Origin: Massospora cicadina
Lineage: Eukaryota; Entomophthoromycota; Entomophthoromycetes; Entomophthorales; Entomophthoraceae
Length of the DNA: 64,000 nt
Reading direction: 5' to 3'
NCBI GenBank assembly: GCA_022478985.1
Contig: JAKSZP010013310.1
Span: 91,354-155,353 of the forward strand
Shown: positions 33,721 through 44,722 of the stretch, piece after piece
Layout: each line of letters starts with the position of its first letter
Position numbering within the stretch: position 1 is the stretch's first letter
Notes under the pieces: generated by a model
What the model was told of the DNA's origin: nothing
Seen by the model: only the letters and a program-made list of their open reading frames with translations
Databases searched by the model: none
Translations under genes and position numbers: made by a program

Positions 33721-33851
33721 TTGCTGCAACACTCGCCCATGTTTATTATTTTTGTTATTAAAGTCGCCCATCTTTCCTGTGTGTGATTATCCAAATTTGC
33801 TGTTCAAATCAAATCGTAGTAACTAAAGTGATTGTTACAAGAAAGAAAAGC

Positions 33852-33866
33852 ATCAGTTTATACCTT
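33852..33866. repeat. Target-site duplication of LINE-2, right copy
   Basis: Exact copy of atcagtttatacctt at 28616-28630. Confidence 0.95.
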
Positions 33867-34220
33867 AATAAGCTGATTTTGATTATAAAACATGTTTTCC
33901 CGATGGGTAAGGTTCCACCGAGAATCTTCCAGGGTCTTTTGGCCAATGGTACTCATATCCTCATTAACCATAGTATTGTTAGAAGATCAGAAATCTAATT
34001 GGCCAATCATAGTAGTGGATTCAGGGGCATTTTTACCTCCAACATTTTTTTTTCAAAAGTCAATAAAGAGAATATCTGACATGGCTAATTATTTTTATAT
34101 ATAAATTTTAAATCGTAAGTAGAAGAATCAGAAACATGTAAATAGCCAACATTTCCCCATTTCAGCCTATTTTGCCCCAAAACATTCTTATTTTGGAGCT
34201 GAGAAGACAGATGTCCAACA
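33867..34220 (-). repeat. Gypsy-1 3' LTR, second part
   Basis: It continues the LTR after LINE-2 and matches 39535-39882, ending ATGTCCAACA where LTR B has ATGTCTGACA. Confidence 0.9.
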
Positions 34221-35480
34221 TCACCCCCTCAAGAATGTGGGGGGAGAATAAGGCTGAAGGAAGCGGCCATGTACACAATTAATAGTAATTCCCATGGCTA
34301 ACAATTTGATGAAGTATTCATTGCCTCTTTTGTAGGTGATGGAGTAAGGTCCCTCCCAAATTGAGCCAAGCTTACCGCTTCTTAGAGTGATGCAATTATG
34401 GTAGTATAACACCTTATCAGCCACTTGGAAAGTAGGAAGGGGGTGCGGAGCTCGTTGGCAGCCTGCCTTCTTTAGTCACCGTTTTTGCTAAGTTGGTCAT
34501 AGCCTCAGCTTGGAGTTGAATAATTCGCTGAGCCAATTTTCTCATGACCTTCTCAGGTTGGTCAACTGTGGAAGAAAATACTTTTTTGGCTAAAAGGGCA
34601 GATATTTTTGGTTCCCGCCCATACAATACACGGAATGGGGAAATTTTCAGGATCTGATGATAACTTATCTGATAGGCCATAAGGACACTGGGTAAGAATT
34701 AATCCCAGTGAAGTGGATCGGAAAAGGCCATTTTGTGGAGTATGGAAACTAAGGCTCCATTGGCTCGTTCCACTGCCCCATTGGTAGATGGATTGTACGA
34801 AGCTGAAAAGAGTTGTTTGGCTCCCATGGAGGTAGCCAGATTTTGACTACTCTGGAGGTAAAATTCTTGCCATTATTGCAGAGTAGTACTTGGGGGCAGC
34901 CATGCCAAGCAAAGATGTGTTGATGTAAGAAAGTGGCGGTTGCCTTGGCTCTTTGTGCAGGAAGTGCCACAGCTTCAACCCACTTAGTGAAGTGGTCGAT
35001 TGCTACCAGGATAGTTCAGTTGCCACTAGTAGACTGCGGAAGGGGACCTACGACATCCAAACTAAGGGTGTGGAACAATTGTTGAGGAGAAATTGGTTGA
35101 TACTGGTATCTGGTCTTAAACAGGATTGTTTCTTGCACGTAAGGCAGGCTTAAAGACATCAACAATAGCTTCCATCATTCCATACCAATAGTACCGATCC
35201 TTAAGCCACTCATAAGTTTTCTTTGCCCATCCATGGCCTAGGATGGAGTGAGCTTCTAGTATGGCTGGTATGCGTTCCAGGGCCAAAGTAAGTCATCCAC
35301 TTCGCCCCCGCCTACTTATACGACTTCCCATTTTTCACTTTAGTGTTGCAGGAGTGGCGGGCTAACATCTTCTAAACTGGATCATCTTTATCCTCCCATT
35401 CATTTGGGGTCATCAACAGATCATGTAACCTCTCAGCCTCGCTATTATCCAAGTGGAGAACTGGCAGGCGAGTCAAACCA
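34221..35480 (-). pseudogene. Gypsy-1 integrase, broken
   Basis: Minus-strand pieces cover a Cys-rich zinc-domain remnant near 35120 and a DDE core with CPQVLLCNNGKNF (34749-34970), in which the second catalytic Asp is Asn. The segment after the core is ISPFRVLYGREPK (34417-34680). The C-terminal GPY/F module is SIWEGPYSITYKRGNEYFIK (34221-34424). The last ORF runs to the edge of the 3' LTR. Confidence 0.82.
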
Positions 35481-36085
35481 TCCACATTAATATGTTGAGT
35501 TCTGGCACGATGTTCAATTTTCATATCATAAGGCTGGAGCTTTAAAGCTCAGCGAGCTAACCGCCCAGTAGGGTCCTTCATATTTTGTAGCCACTTCAAG
35601 GAAGCGTGGTTGGTAACTACAGTGAAGGTGGTCCCATAGAGGAAAGGCTGATAGTGCTTTACAGCCAACAAAACAGCCAGGCACTCCTTTTCTGTTATGC
35701 TGTAGTTGCGTTCAGGCTTTGAAAGCATCTTACTGATATAAGATACCGGATGATCAATACTGTTTTCATCTAGTTGGGCTAAGATGGCCCCAACGGCGTA
35801 GTCTGAGGCGTCCGTAAACAGGACAAAGGGTTTATTATAATCTGGGTACCATAGGATAGGGCGTCATTATAGTAGCTGCTTCAGCGTCTCAAAAATGCTT
35901 TTTGCTCAGCGCCCCATTGGAAGGGAATATTCTTCTTCAGCAACCGAACAAGGGGCTCACTGAGTTGAGAGAATCTAGGGATGAACTGATGGTAATACCC
36001 CATCATCCCTAGAAATACCTGTATATCCCTTTAGTTTTTTTGGGGGAGGCATATTTGCAATCGCTTCGACCTTGTTTTGTAGAGG
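35481..36085 (-). pseudogene. Gypsy-1 RNase H, broken
   Basis: The minus strand reads LFTDASDYAVGAILAQLDEN (near 35790-35830), then ERNYSITEKECLAVLLAVKH (near 35690), and FTVVTNHASLKWLQ (near 35600), where the usual TDH is TNH. The gypsy RNase H order is clear. A few stops and a frameshift near 36060 separate it from RT. Confidence 0.78.
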
Positions 36086-36949
36086 TTAGATTCCTTTTTG
36101 GGAAATGGAATGGCCAAGGAAATCCAATTTTTGCTGGAAAAAAGTGCACTTTGAGGGTTTCAACTTAATATTGGACTTACGCAACCTTTCAAACACCTCC
36201 TTCAGGTGGTCTAGGTGATTGTTGAAGGTTTTAGAGAACACTGTAATGTCGTCAAGATAGACAATAACGCATGTTAATTTCAAGTCCTGTAAGATGTGAT
36301 CCATCGCATGCTGAAAAGAAGCAGGTGCATTGCACAACCCTTGAGGTAATTGAGTGGGTTGGTAAAGTCCTTCACTGCAAATGAGAGCGCACTTCTCCTG
36401 GTCTTGCGAGGAAAGGTCCATTTGCCAATAGCCACTAGCCAAGTCCATGGCTGAGAAGAAGTTTGAGCCAGAGAGTTGGGCCAGGGCATCATCGATGTGG
36501 GGGATAGGATAGCTATCCTTCTTTGTGAGGTTATTTAGCTTACGGTAGTCCATGACTATCCAGTGACCTCCATCTTTCTTTTTAATTAGCAACAGTGGGG
36601 AGGACCAAGGGCTTTGTGAAGGAACTAGTAACCCCGCGTAAAATAACTGCGTGAGTTCCGTCCTCATTTTCTGTTCCTCCACCTTTGACTTGCGATATGG
36701 CTTTGACCTAATGGGATGGGCATCAACCACATCGATGGAGTGGCACCAGCCCTTCATATGGCCATAGTCATGAGCTGACTTGAAGAATATGTCGTTATAG
36801 TCATCAAGGAGATTATGAACTTTCTCTAGCTCAGTTGAGATTAGCTCATCCGAGATTTGGACGTTTGGTAAGGTACAAACCAGGTTGTCCGTTGGCAGGC
36901 CCAAATCTGCCATTGAGCTGATGGAGTGTATCTGTTCAACATCCTCCAC
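36086..36949 (-). CDS. pol: Gypsy-1 reverse transcriptase, uninterrupted frame
   Basis: A 287-codon frame without stops. It holds the region before RT, then LIKKKDGGHWIVMDYRKLNN, FSAMDLASGYWQMDLSSQDQ, LPQGLCNAPASFQHAMD, the catalytic VIVYLDDITVFSK and KLDFLGHSISQKGI, in the normal order for Ty3/gypsy RT. All three catalytic aspartates (MDLA and YLDD) are kept. It should copy the element RNA in the particle. It is part of a longer pol frame that is broken on both sides (above 36949 and below 36086), so it is probably not expressed as a working polyprotein. Confidence 0.9.
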   Translation of the reverse strand: MEDVEQIHSISSMADLGLPTDNLVCTLPNVQISDELISTELEKVHNLLDDYNDIFFKSAHDYGHMKGWCHSIDVVDAHPIRSKPYRKSKVEEQKMRTELTQLFYAGLLVPSQSPWSSPLLLIKKKDGGHWIVMDYRKLNNLTKKDSYPIPHIDDALAQLSGSNFFSAMDLASGYWQMDLSSQDQEKCALICSEGLYQPTQLPQGLCNAPASFQHAMDHILQDLKLTCVIVYLDDITVFSKTFNNHLDHLKEVFERLRKSNIKLKPSKCTFFQQKLDFLGHSISQKGI

Positions 36950-37181
36950 ATGGATTAAAACCCTCGGCCAACTTCTTGGTGTTTTCGTATGATCATGTCC
37001 TTTGCGGTGAGGTTTCCCAACAGTAGAGCAATAGGTCGCTGGTAGGCTGGGTCTAATAGCCCAGGAAAGACGCGAGGTTCTAAGGGGCTAATGCCCTCAA
37101 CACTTATAAGGTGCAACTAGCAAAGGTGTGGTCTTTGGAGCATGATTTTTGTGTTAACCACTCATTGTTCACCCAGCTTAA

Positions 37182-37661
37182 TCACCACCTCATCTGCTGC
37201 ATAAAATGGGATATCATCGCTAGCTTTACTGAATCAGGCAATTTCTTAGTGTTACGCCCAGAGGTGATATAATGTAACGGCAAAGTGGAAAAGGGGTATT
37301 TGAACAGGCAGGTGTAGTCATTCTTGATGGGTTCTTTATTGGATAAGACTAACGGAACTTCATAGTTCATTAAAGAGAGGAACCCTTGCTTCATGTTGAT
37401 AATGCCTTCATACTCAATCATAAACTGAGTACCTATGAGCATATCATAGGAGTTATTATCTAGGGCCACTGCGGGGCCTGATAAGATAAGCTTTCCAACG
37501 CGAATGGGAAGGGAGGAGTAAACGCCAAGGGAGCGGGTGTTGTTTGGGCCAGCAGTTCCAAACTCCTTGGTATATTCCAAGTCAGGCGTTAGCTTAATCT
37601 TTTTCATCAACCAAGATGAGATTACATTCACCAGAGAACCTGTATCCATGATAGCCATCAC
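37182..37661 (-). CDS. Gypsy-1 aspartic protease, uninterrupted frame
   Basis: 159 codons starting MMAIMDTGSLVNVISSWLMK, with the catalytic DTG intact. It continues with LEYTKEFGTAGPNNTRSLG, the LIRVGKL-type strand seen as IRVGKLILSGPAVALDNNS, and YDMLIGTQFMIEYEG. The layout is a retropepsin half-site that would act as a dimer. The frame has no stops, but the flanking linkers to gag and RT do, so the element is not functional. Confidence 0.88.
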   Translation of the reverse strand: MMAIMDTGSLVNVISSWLMKKIKLTPDLEYTKEFGTAGPNNTRSLGVYSSLPIRVGKLILSGPAVALDNNSYDMLIGTQFMIEYEGIINMKQGFLSLMNYEVPLVLSNKEPIKNDYTCLFKYPFSTLPLHYITSGRNTKKLPDSVKLAMISHFMQQMRW

Positions 37662-37679
37662 CTGGACTTTATAAATGAC

Positions 37680-38971
37680 TACTTAACCTTGGTAAGAGTG
37701 CTTCCAAAGGTAGGCAACAGCGCTAAAACCTCCTTGAGATGGAAAGTGGAGGTTAGTTTACGAGCAGTCTCAGGGTAAGTCTCCAGAATAGACTGCATGG
37801 AATGACCTCGCTGAGGAGGGCGAATTAAGCTCAATAGGAGCTGATCAGCGTTGCTGGCAGTATTAATAATCACCATACAACCTATGACTTAGCGAAGGTA
37901 GGTATCCTTGGGTATGGTGGTTTCATCTACTCCTTCAGCGTTTAAGCGATCAGGGACCTCCACTTCCGTGGGAGCTCCCAATAAATAATACCCAACATCA
38001 GCGTAACCCCCTCAGAATCATCCCAGCGGTTTTCTCAACCACGGCAAGGTTGCAATTGAGGTAGGGGAGACAGCCATGTGAGGTTGAGTAATTACCTTCA
38101 GCTTAACTGGAATTTCCACAACTTTAGTATTTATGGAGGAGTTACCCTTAGGGCGCGCAACTACCAGCTTAGCTGGAGGGGAAACCACAGTAGTGGTCTT
38201 CGCTTTACATGAATGAGGGATATCTTTAAAAGTATCACCGAGGAAGCAGGTTTTGCAGGGAGGATAAGCACAGGGGGCCTTACATCCAGCGTTTCAACTG
38301 GCAGCAGCTCCCAAAGGGGAGAGCGGATAGTAGCGCCTCCTCGTCATAGGTAGGGGCACATAGAGGAATTTGGGCAACGTCTAAAAAAGCCTCTTTTACA
38401 TCACGGAAGGTTGTAAAGTGGCGTTCCACTGAGATGATATGCCTGGTGAGAGAGGGTAGTAAAGTTAACCTTGTTAATTTGGTGGCAATAGCATCATCCA
38501 GGGTAAGCAGGTTAGACGTAGCCAACCTTTGAGCAGTGAGATAGAAGCGCTCAGCAAAGCTAACGAGGGTTTCGCCCTCATACATGGTAAGGCGCATGAA
38601 AGCCTGTTTTTTCCTGTATAAACTCTTTTAGATCTAAATTCATCCAAGAGAGCCTTCTTAACCTCTGGCCAGGTGTGCCAGGGAGCCAGGTGAGGTACGA
38701 TCAACTCTTGTGCTAGGCGGCTTAAACAGGAAAAAATGTACTGAACTTTTTGTTTATCAGTGGCGCCATCCAGCGCAGCTTCATAAACGTACAAAAAGGA
38801 AGCAATGCTCCCTTCCCCCGGGGTGTATCTGTCCTTGATAGGTAGTTTGAACAGCCGTTGCTCTGCTTTTTGAGACGGGAGAAAGAGTTGGCTATTTGCT
38901 TCTCAAAGAGCAACTAAACGTGATTCAATTGAAGAAGGAACAGAAGAGCTGCTCACGTTTACAGCCTCCAT
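37680..38971 (-). pseudogene. gag: Gypsy-1 gag, broken
   Basis: The ATG at 38971 follows the PBS by about 35 bases and begins MEAVNVSSSSVPSS. Then come a helical segment, DRYTPGEGSIASFLYVYEAA, SCLSRLAQELIVPHLAPW (38474-38794) and, in another frame, GETLVSFAERFYLTAQRLA (38280-38597). These are capsid-type segments. An in-frame TGA replaces an Arg codon near 38910, and a frameshift lies near 38600. The C-terminal part to 37680 is eroded and no zinc knuckle was found. Confidence 0.78.
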
Positions 38972-39004
38972 TTTAGTAACAACATTTTTAGTGTACAGGC
39001 GTGA

Positions 39005-39022
39005 CCCCTGTAGTGAGCACCA
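39005..39022 (-). promoter_or_regulatory. Gypsy-1 primer-binding site
   Basis: The reverse complement is exactly TGGTGCTCACTACAGGGG, three bases from the 5' LTR. Confidence 0.88.
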
Positions 39023-39025
39023 AAT

Positions 39026-39882
39026 TGTCAGAATCCAGCAAGGGGTATGCTCTCTGGTGCTATGTGCCGCTGGATCCCACAATGGAATATTTAAAATAAA
39101 TAATAAACTACTAATAAACCTAGGTTTTTTAGGGTTTATTAGTATTGTGGAGATACCAGAAGAAGCGCCCCTATTTGATACTAGTATTTCATATTTAAAC
39201 TAGTTCAAATATTGGGGCCATGGGAATTTGGGGCTATAGTGTCAAAAAGCTTAGTTGTCTGAATTAGGAAAGATAGGCTTTGGCCTTTCAGAATGAGGGA
39301 AAAACATTCTGGGGAAGAACAAACCCATATGGTAATGATTTGATAAATTGCACTTAATCACCAGCGGGTAAAATCTTCTCACCTCGGGGGACCTCCACCA
39401 CGCCTAAAAAAAGGGGGGGGTCCCCGCTTAGGAACTGGTATGGAATGGGATGTGGCTGAGGGGGAACCATGTGATGGATGCTCCAAATTTGGTCAAGGAG
39501 TCGGAGCAATCCAACTATCAGTTTTTACCTTGATAAGCTGATTTTGATTATAAAACATGTTTTCCCAATGGGTAGGGTTCCACCAAGAATCCGCCAGGGT
39601 CTTTTAGCCGATGGTACTCATATCCTCATTAACCATAGTATTGTTAGAAGATCAGACATGTAATTGGCCAATCATAGTAGTGGATTCAGGGGCATTTTTA
39701 CCTCCAACATTCTTTTTCAAAAGTTGAAAAAAGAATGTCTGACATGGCCGGTTAATTCTTTATATAAATTTAAATCATTAGTAGAAGAATCGGAAACAAG
39801 TAAATAGCTGACTTTTCCCCGTTTTGGCCTATTTTTCCCCAAAACATTCTTATTTTGGAGCTGAGAAGGCAGATGTCTGACA
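39026..39882 (-). repeat. Gypsy-1 5' LTR (LTR B)
   Basis: 857 bp beginning TGTCAGAATCC and ending ATGTCTGACA, with a 7-bp inverted pair TGTCAGA/TCTGACA at the ends. It is the uninterrupted reference for LTR A. Confidence 0.95.
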
Positions 39883-40880
39883 AACTTCGAACGGACCAGT
39901 CCAAATACTGGCCAGCTTGTGTTTCCGCCTGAATCCATGTTGGTTACGTAAGAGAACCATATCACCATCCTTGAATTTCACCAACCCACTATGACATACC
40001 TGATTGGTGGCCTAATTTCTAATCTTCTTGGCTAAGCTGAAGGAATATGCTTCAGTTTGCAGTCTGATCAGAATGTTCGCGAGGTTTGTCAAGTAGTGGT
40101 GGGGTTCCATTCCACTGGTGTCTTCTACACACAAATAAAGTAACGCTGGAAGGGTCAGGTGTCAGCCATATAGTAGTTGAAAGGGACTATTCCCTGTGGC
40201 GGAATGATAACTAATGTTATAAGCAAACATGGAAGTGGAAGGAAGAGAACTCCAATCAGAAGGGCGAACCATTACTAATTTTTATATTATGTTCACTAAA
40301 GTTCTATTCACCCATTTGACCATTCCATTAGACTAGGGGTGGTATGGGGTCATCAGAACTCCGCGGATACCCATAAGCTCGTTCAGTTTGGGGAGGATGT
40401 GTGAGGTAAAGTTGGTTCCGTTATCACTGAGAATGAACTGAGGGTAACCATGGCGCTGAATAATGCATTTCATTATGAACTTGGCCACTGTAACCGCTCC
40501 TAAATCCCATATTGCCCTTTCCTCAACCCACTGGGCCAAGTGGTCAATATCTACCAGAATGTACTTACACCAGTTAGTTCCTGTTGGCAAGAGTCCAAAG
40601 ACATTGATAGAGACTGTATGCCAAGCAAAGTGAGGTTTCACTAACTGTTATGAAGTCTTATAGTGGAATGGCTTCTGCACTTGGCACTGATGGCAACAGG
40701 AAATGGTTTTGAGCACATTGAAGTTCATACTTTCCCAAAAATACTGAGGGCACAACAACTCCATTGTCTTTCACACCCCACCATTCCGACTGCCTTGTGG
40801 GTGCTCATAATAATTCCTGGCAATGCTGAGGGTCACAAAAAATTCACCGTAGAATTGCCAATCTGCTTATACAATTCTCC
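39883..40880 (-). pseudogene. Gypsy-2 integrase, main part
   Basis: The minus strand has DDE core pieces: [20 protein letters not shown] (first Asp) and [15 protein letters not shown] (second Asp retained) in the open stretch 40333-40641, with the zinc domain toward 40700-40800. The C-terminal end ASIWTGPFEV runs into the Gypsy-1 TSD at 39883 and continues at 28131. A stop replaces a conserved codon just after YHP. Confidence 0.83.
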
Positions 40881-41530
40881 ATTCCGTTGGAAGGTATTTG
40901 TTCACATTTCATCCAACGCTTTAATCATTTGGGGAAGTTCATTGTCATACTTTCCGCTGAGCATTTTGTCAAACATTATGTCGCTTATATCTGCTGTAAC
41001 TGCTATTGTTGGAAATCTTTATAAGAAATTGGCATTTTGGTGTTTTGCTCCTGGTCAATGAAGAAATTCAAAGTCATATGCTTGCAGCTTAAGAGCCCAT
41101 CGGGCTAGCCGTCCCTCAGGCTCTTTCAAGTTCTGCAACCAGCACAACAATGCATGATCCGTTACAACCTTAAACTTTACTCCAATCAAGTAGACTCAGA
41201 ACTGCTTATATGCATAAATCACCGCTAAGCACTCTAGCTCAGTTATGGTGTAATTTCGTTCATGGCAATTCATGCTATGACTGCAGTACGCCATGGGGTG
41301 CTCCTCCCCCTTATCGTCCTTCTGAGACAGGACCACCCCAATAGTGGAAAGTTATGTATCGGTCTGCACTATAAATTCCTTATCAAAATTAGGGTAGCGT
41401 AACATGGGAGCACTATTTAGCGCCATTTGGAGTGTATCAAAGGCACATTGGCGCCATTCTGTCTATTTGAACATGTCATCCTTATTTAGTAGCTCAAACA
41501 GTGGACCACCAATGCAACTGAAATTGGGTA
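40881..41530 (-). pseudogene. Gypsy-2 RNase H, broken
   Basis: The minus strand around 41350-41390 encodes the start of RNase H (EFIVQTDT then LSTIGVVLSQ). SHELPRMKLHHN-type sequence with the TITELECLAVIYAYKQF segment lies near 41220-41270, and [14 protein letters not shown] near 41150. Stops are frequent. Confidence 0.7.
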
Positions 41531-42340
41531 TGAAGCGTCAGTAATAACCCACCATCCCCAAAAACACCTGAATGTCCCGCTTACTAACTGGCTTTGTCAT
41601 CTTCTGAATAGCCTCCACCTTGGTGGGTTGGTGTCTTAGCCCAGTTGCATACACCACAAAACCGAGGTACTCCAGCTGATCCTTGAAGAAGTGGCCTTTC
41701 TGGGGCTTGATCTTAATATTGGCCTCAGCCAGTCGGCGAAATACCTCTTCCAAATGGATAAGGTGTTCAGTGAATGTGCGAGAGAAGACATTAATATCAT
41801 CAAGGTACATGAGTACACATGACAGCTACAGATCACCCAGAATGTTGTCCATTGCTTGTTGGAACGTAGCTGGGGCATTACATAGCCCTTGCAGCATCTG
41901 AGTTGGTTGGGAAAGTCCTTTGGATGTGATTATGGCACATTTTTCTTGTTCTGCCTCAGGCAATTCAAATTGCCAATAACTGGATATCAAGTCCATTGCC
42001 GAGAAGTAGAGAGCTCTACCTAACCAATCCAGTGAATCATCAATCTGTGTCAGAGGGTATGAATCTTTTTGGTGACACTATTGAGCTTCCATTAGTTGAT
42101 TACTAAGCGGTTAGTACCATCCTTCTTTTCAACAATTAGGTTAGGTGACGCCCACAGACTCTTAGATGGTTTGAGCATCCCCTGCTCTAGCAGCTTGTCA
42201 ATTTCCTCAGTAATGACTTCTTCCAGTGCCCTTGATCAGCGGATTGGCCAAGACCTGATGGGGGGATGATCCCTAGTGTCCAGTCGATGAACAACCCCCA
42301 AGTGCACCCCAAGTCATTATCATCAACTGCAAAAACCTCC
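41531..42340 (-). pseudogene. pol: Gypsy-2 reverse transcriptase, broken
   Basis: The open stretch 41538-41810 starts just inside the catalytic motif (VLMYLDDINVFSRTFTEHL) and runs through FFKDQLEYLGFVVYATGLRH to RDIQVFLGMVGYY. Upstream pieces show LPQG-like and FQQAMD segments near 41850-41890 and the KKDGTN region near 42110. A TAG replaces a likely Gln codon before the catalytic motif. Catalytic aspartates are retained. Confidence 0.85.
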
Positions 42341-43270
42341 TAGTACTTTTGAAATAAAACTCTTACCCAATCCTTCTGATCTTCTGATAACCCCATAAAA
42401 TTCTCCTGTGGCACAACCGCCATTACACTGGGAGTCAGCTCAATGGGCAGACAAAATTCATCCAAGGAAATGAATTTGTGAACCTGGTTGATCTCCTCAA
42501 CTGGGTTCAGTTGTAAATACGCTATAATCTAATGCAAGAGGATTTGAATTGGTCTGCTCTGAAGATTTTTCATCAATATCTTGATTTATCCATGGCCTTA
42601 AATTATGATGCCTGGAGCTACGTGGGGCTCAAGCCGCGATTGCTGATAAGGCCTGATGACTCCCCGTAGAGCCCAGCTGTCACTTCCACCTCTAACTCAG
42701 TGTCTACTATTGCTTGGTGTCCAGAGGGAATGGATATAGCTCCAGCTGCTCTAAGCGGTAGCCCCTGATATTCATATATCTGATGGGGAAGGGTTCAAGT
42801 TTTCCCTATCAATCGATGATAGTGCACTGGAATCACCCCATCGCTGTAGGCAAGATTGATTTTGTCCCATATGCCCTGAAACCTTTGGCACTCCGCTGGA
42901 GGTAAAATAAATTGGGATCCGCTGTCCCAAAATAGAGAGGGTCTCTTCCATCATGTCAACGACAGCCCCATAATGTCGCATAAAAGCAGTCCCAATCAGC
43001 AGGTCATAATTGGTATTTGGTAATACTACCGCTGGAGCCACCACAACAACAGATCAAAACTATAAGAGAAGTGCGCTATACGCTCCTTCAGAGACTGTGG
43101 TTTCCACCCCAGCAGTCCCATACACCATCTGGTGGTCTATGTCAGGTTTTAAGGACAACGTTGCCACCAATTTAGTGGATACAATGTTAACAGGAGTGCC
43201 CATATCAATTATAGCATGTACTCAGGTTTTGGCTATTACAATGTCACAGTAGGTGCATTACAAGTAAGAT
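42341..43270 (-). pseudogene. Gypsy-2 aspartic protease and linker, broken
   Basis: The active-site segment reads IIDMGTPVNIVSTKLVA (near 43165-43215), in which DTG has become DMG, an ACG-to-ATG type change. The second half is open at 42772-43044, with PNTNYDLLIGTAFMRHYGAV and ILGQRIPIYFTSSG. The linker to RT lies at 42341-42770. Confidence 0.8.
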
Positions 43271-44660
43271 GAATGCCAGCTATCTACTACATGTACATTC
43301 AGAAGTTCACATTTTCCCAGGAAATTTATAATACTTGCACTGACTGTAGGGTACTCTGAGATAGTAGCGTCCACTGGAAGGGGCGACCTCTACTCCTTTT
43401 AGAGACAACGCATCTGCAAATGGTTCTAGCTGGTCTGATGGACTTTGGTCAAACATTTGGCAAGCGTAAGGCTTTGGCTGCTCTGGAAACTTTGTGTTCG
43501 CCATTTCTTTGACTTGTGTTTGAGACAGCACATTTACTCCCCCAACTGGATGTTGGTAGAGAGAGGTATCGTCATACTGGGAGGCTTCTGCTGCAACTAA
43601 TACAGTAGCTTCAGGTGGGACATATAAATTTGAGTTAGCGGAAGTAGAGAGTCCCATCACTACTCCGCTCTGACTTTTCCCTGATAACTTTGATCTTGTG
43701 GTATGTAAGGGACCCGTCAATTAGGGCACCATCGTCCCATGTGCCCAGTGCGACCACAAACAAAACAACTTACTACATAGGTTCTACGTCTGTGCTTAAT
43801 ATAAGTTGGCCCACTTGGAAGGGTATTCTGAAGATAAACAGCCTAATCAGACCCACATCAGTAGAAAGTTTGCTGTTGATCAGCTTATTTAGGGCCAAAG
43901 TGGTAGTTGGTCAGTTGTCAATTGGCAGATATGGGATGGGTGTTGGACTATAGTGAGTAACCTGGCGAAACCTTTACCAACTGATTGATTACCCCCACAT
44001 AATTAGGGTCAGCAACGGTGACAATGCGGATCTGTTCAATGTTGGGTCTTAGGAAAGTTACAGCTAAGTGACGTAAAAACTGAACAAGTTTAAGAAGAGG
44101 TACATCAACCTCCAACAACGGGGCCATGACGTTGAAAAGCATAGGGTATGGCTTTACTGCAGAGGACATAGCAATGCACACATCAACTTCAGATAAGGTC
44201 CCTGCCCCGATCAACACATGGGCTTCCACCATAAAACGCTCAGCAAATGCGGTGAGGGTCTCATTTCGCTGAAACCCAATGGTCAAGAACTCAGATTTCC
44301 ACTGAACATCTTTGAAGTTCTGCTGAACAACCACAGCACTGTCTTTTTAGCTTCTTTGTATGTAATGGAACTATCTGGAAGACAACAAATGACTTCATCA
44401 GCACTTCCAGCATCTGAGGTTGAGATCAACAATCTTGCCCTTCACCGATCCAAGGTTCCTTCAGTTGCAAACTCAAACCATCAAAAGAACCCATGTATAT
44501 CTCCATCACAATCAAATGGTGGCAGAATTTCACAGCAAACTTCCTGGAGCAGCTCATCTTGTCTTTTGAGCAAAGTGTCCAATTCAAGTTTCAATTCCTC
44601 ATATGCAACGGCCCCAGCGTCTCATGTAGATTCTTTATCAAAGCAACCAGACTGCGACAT
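43271..44660 (-). pseudogene. gag: Gypsy-2 gag and following linker, broken
   Basis: The start is taken at the ATG at 44660 (MSQSGCFDKEST), the first after the PBS. LPPFDCDGDIHGFF lies near 44490-44510, the same capsid motif as Gypsy-C. Then the open stretch 43948-44334 has GFQRNETLTAFAERFMVEAH. The zinc-knuckle region is eroded near 43730-43760, where CVVCGRTGHMG-type sequence can be read. The stretch 43307-43720 is a linker conserved with Gypsy-C (EQPKPYACQMFD). Confidence 0.75.
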
Positions 44661-44703
44661 AGCAGGCAACTGGGTTTATTATCTATATAACTGATCAATG
44701 GGC

Positions 44704-44721
44704 CCCCTGTAGTGAGCACCA
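44704..44721 (-). promoter_or_regulatory. Gypsy-2 primer-binding site
   Basis: The reverse complement is exactly TGGTGCTCACTACAGGGG, one base from the 5' LTR. Confidence 0.88.
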
Positions 44722-44722
44722 C

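Larger units (their letters stand above)
28631..33851 (-). mobile_element. LINE-2: full-length non-LTR retrotransposon
   Basis: A 5,221-bp LINE on the minus strand, inserted in a Gypsy-1 LTR with a perfect 15-bp TSD. The order is ORF1 with a CCHC knuckle, then ORF2 with APE endonuclease, RT and C-terminal Cys/His domain. It is clearly better preserved than LINE-1 and homologous to it throughout. Its 3' tail (reverse complement ggtaatgtctgttccctggt and then ctgcttacctcagttaaata) is the one shared with the SINE at 59596. A few frameshifts and stops remain. Confidence 0.95.
28132..39882 (-). mobile_element. Gypsy-1: Ty3/gypsy element nested in Gypsy-2, with LINE-2 in one LTR
   Basis: LTR B (39026-39882) is the 5' LTR. 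LTR A (28132-28630 plus 33867-34220) is the 3' LTR, split by LINE-2. A perfect TSD aactt lies at 28127-28131 and 39883-39887. The minus-strand internal region has PBS, gag, protease, RT, RNase H and integrase with a GPY/F module. It is the least decayed gypsy copy here, with a protease of 159 open codons and an RT of 287. The LTRs remain alignable across their whole length. Confidence 0.94.
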
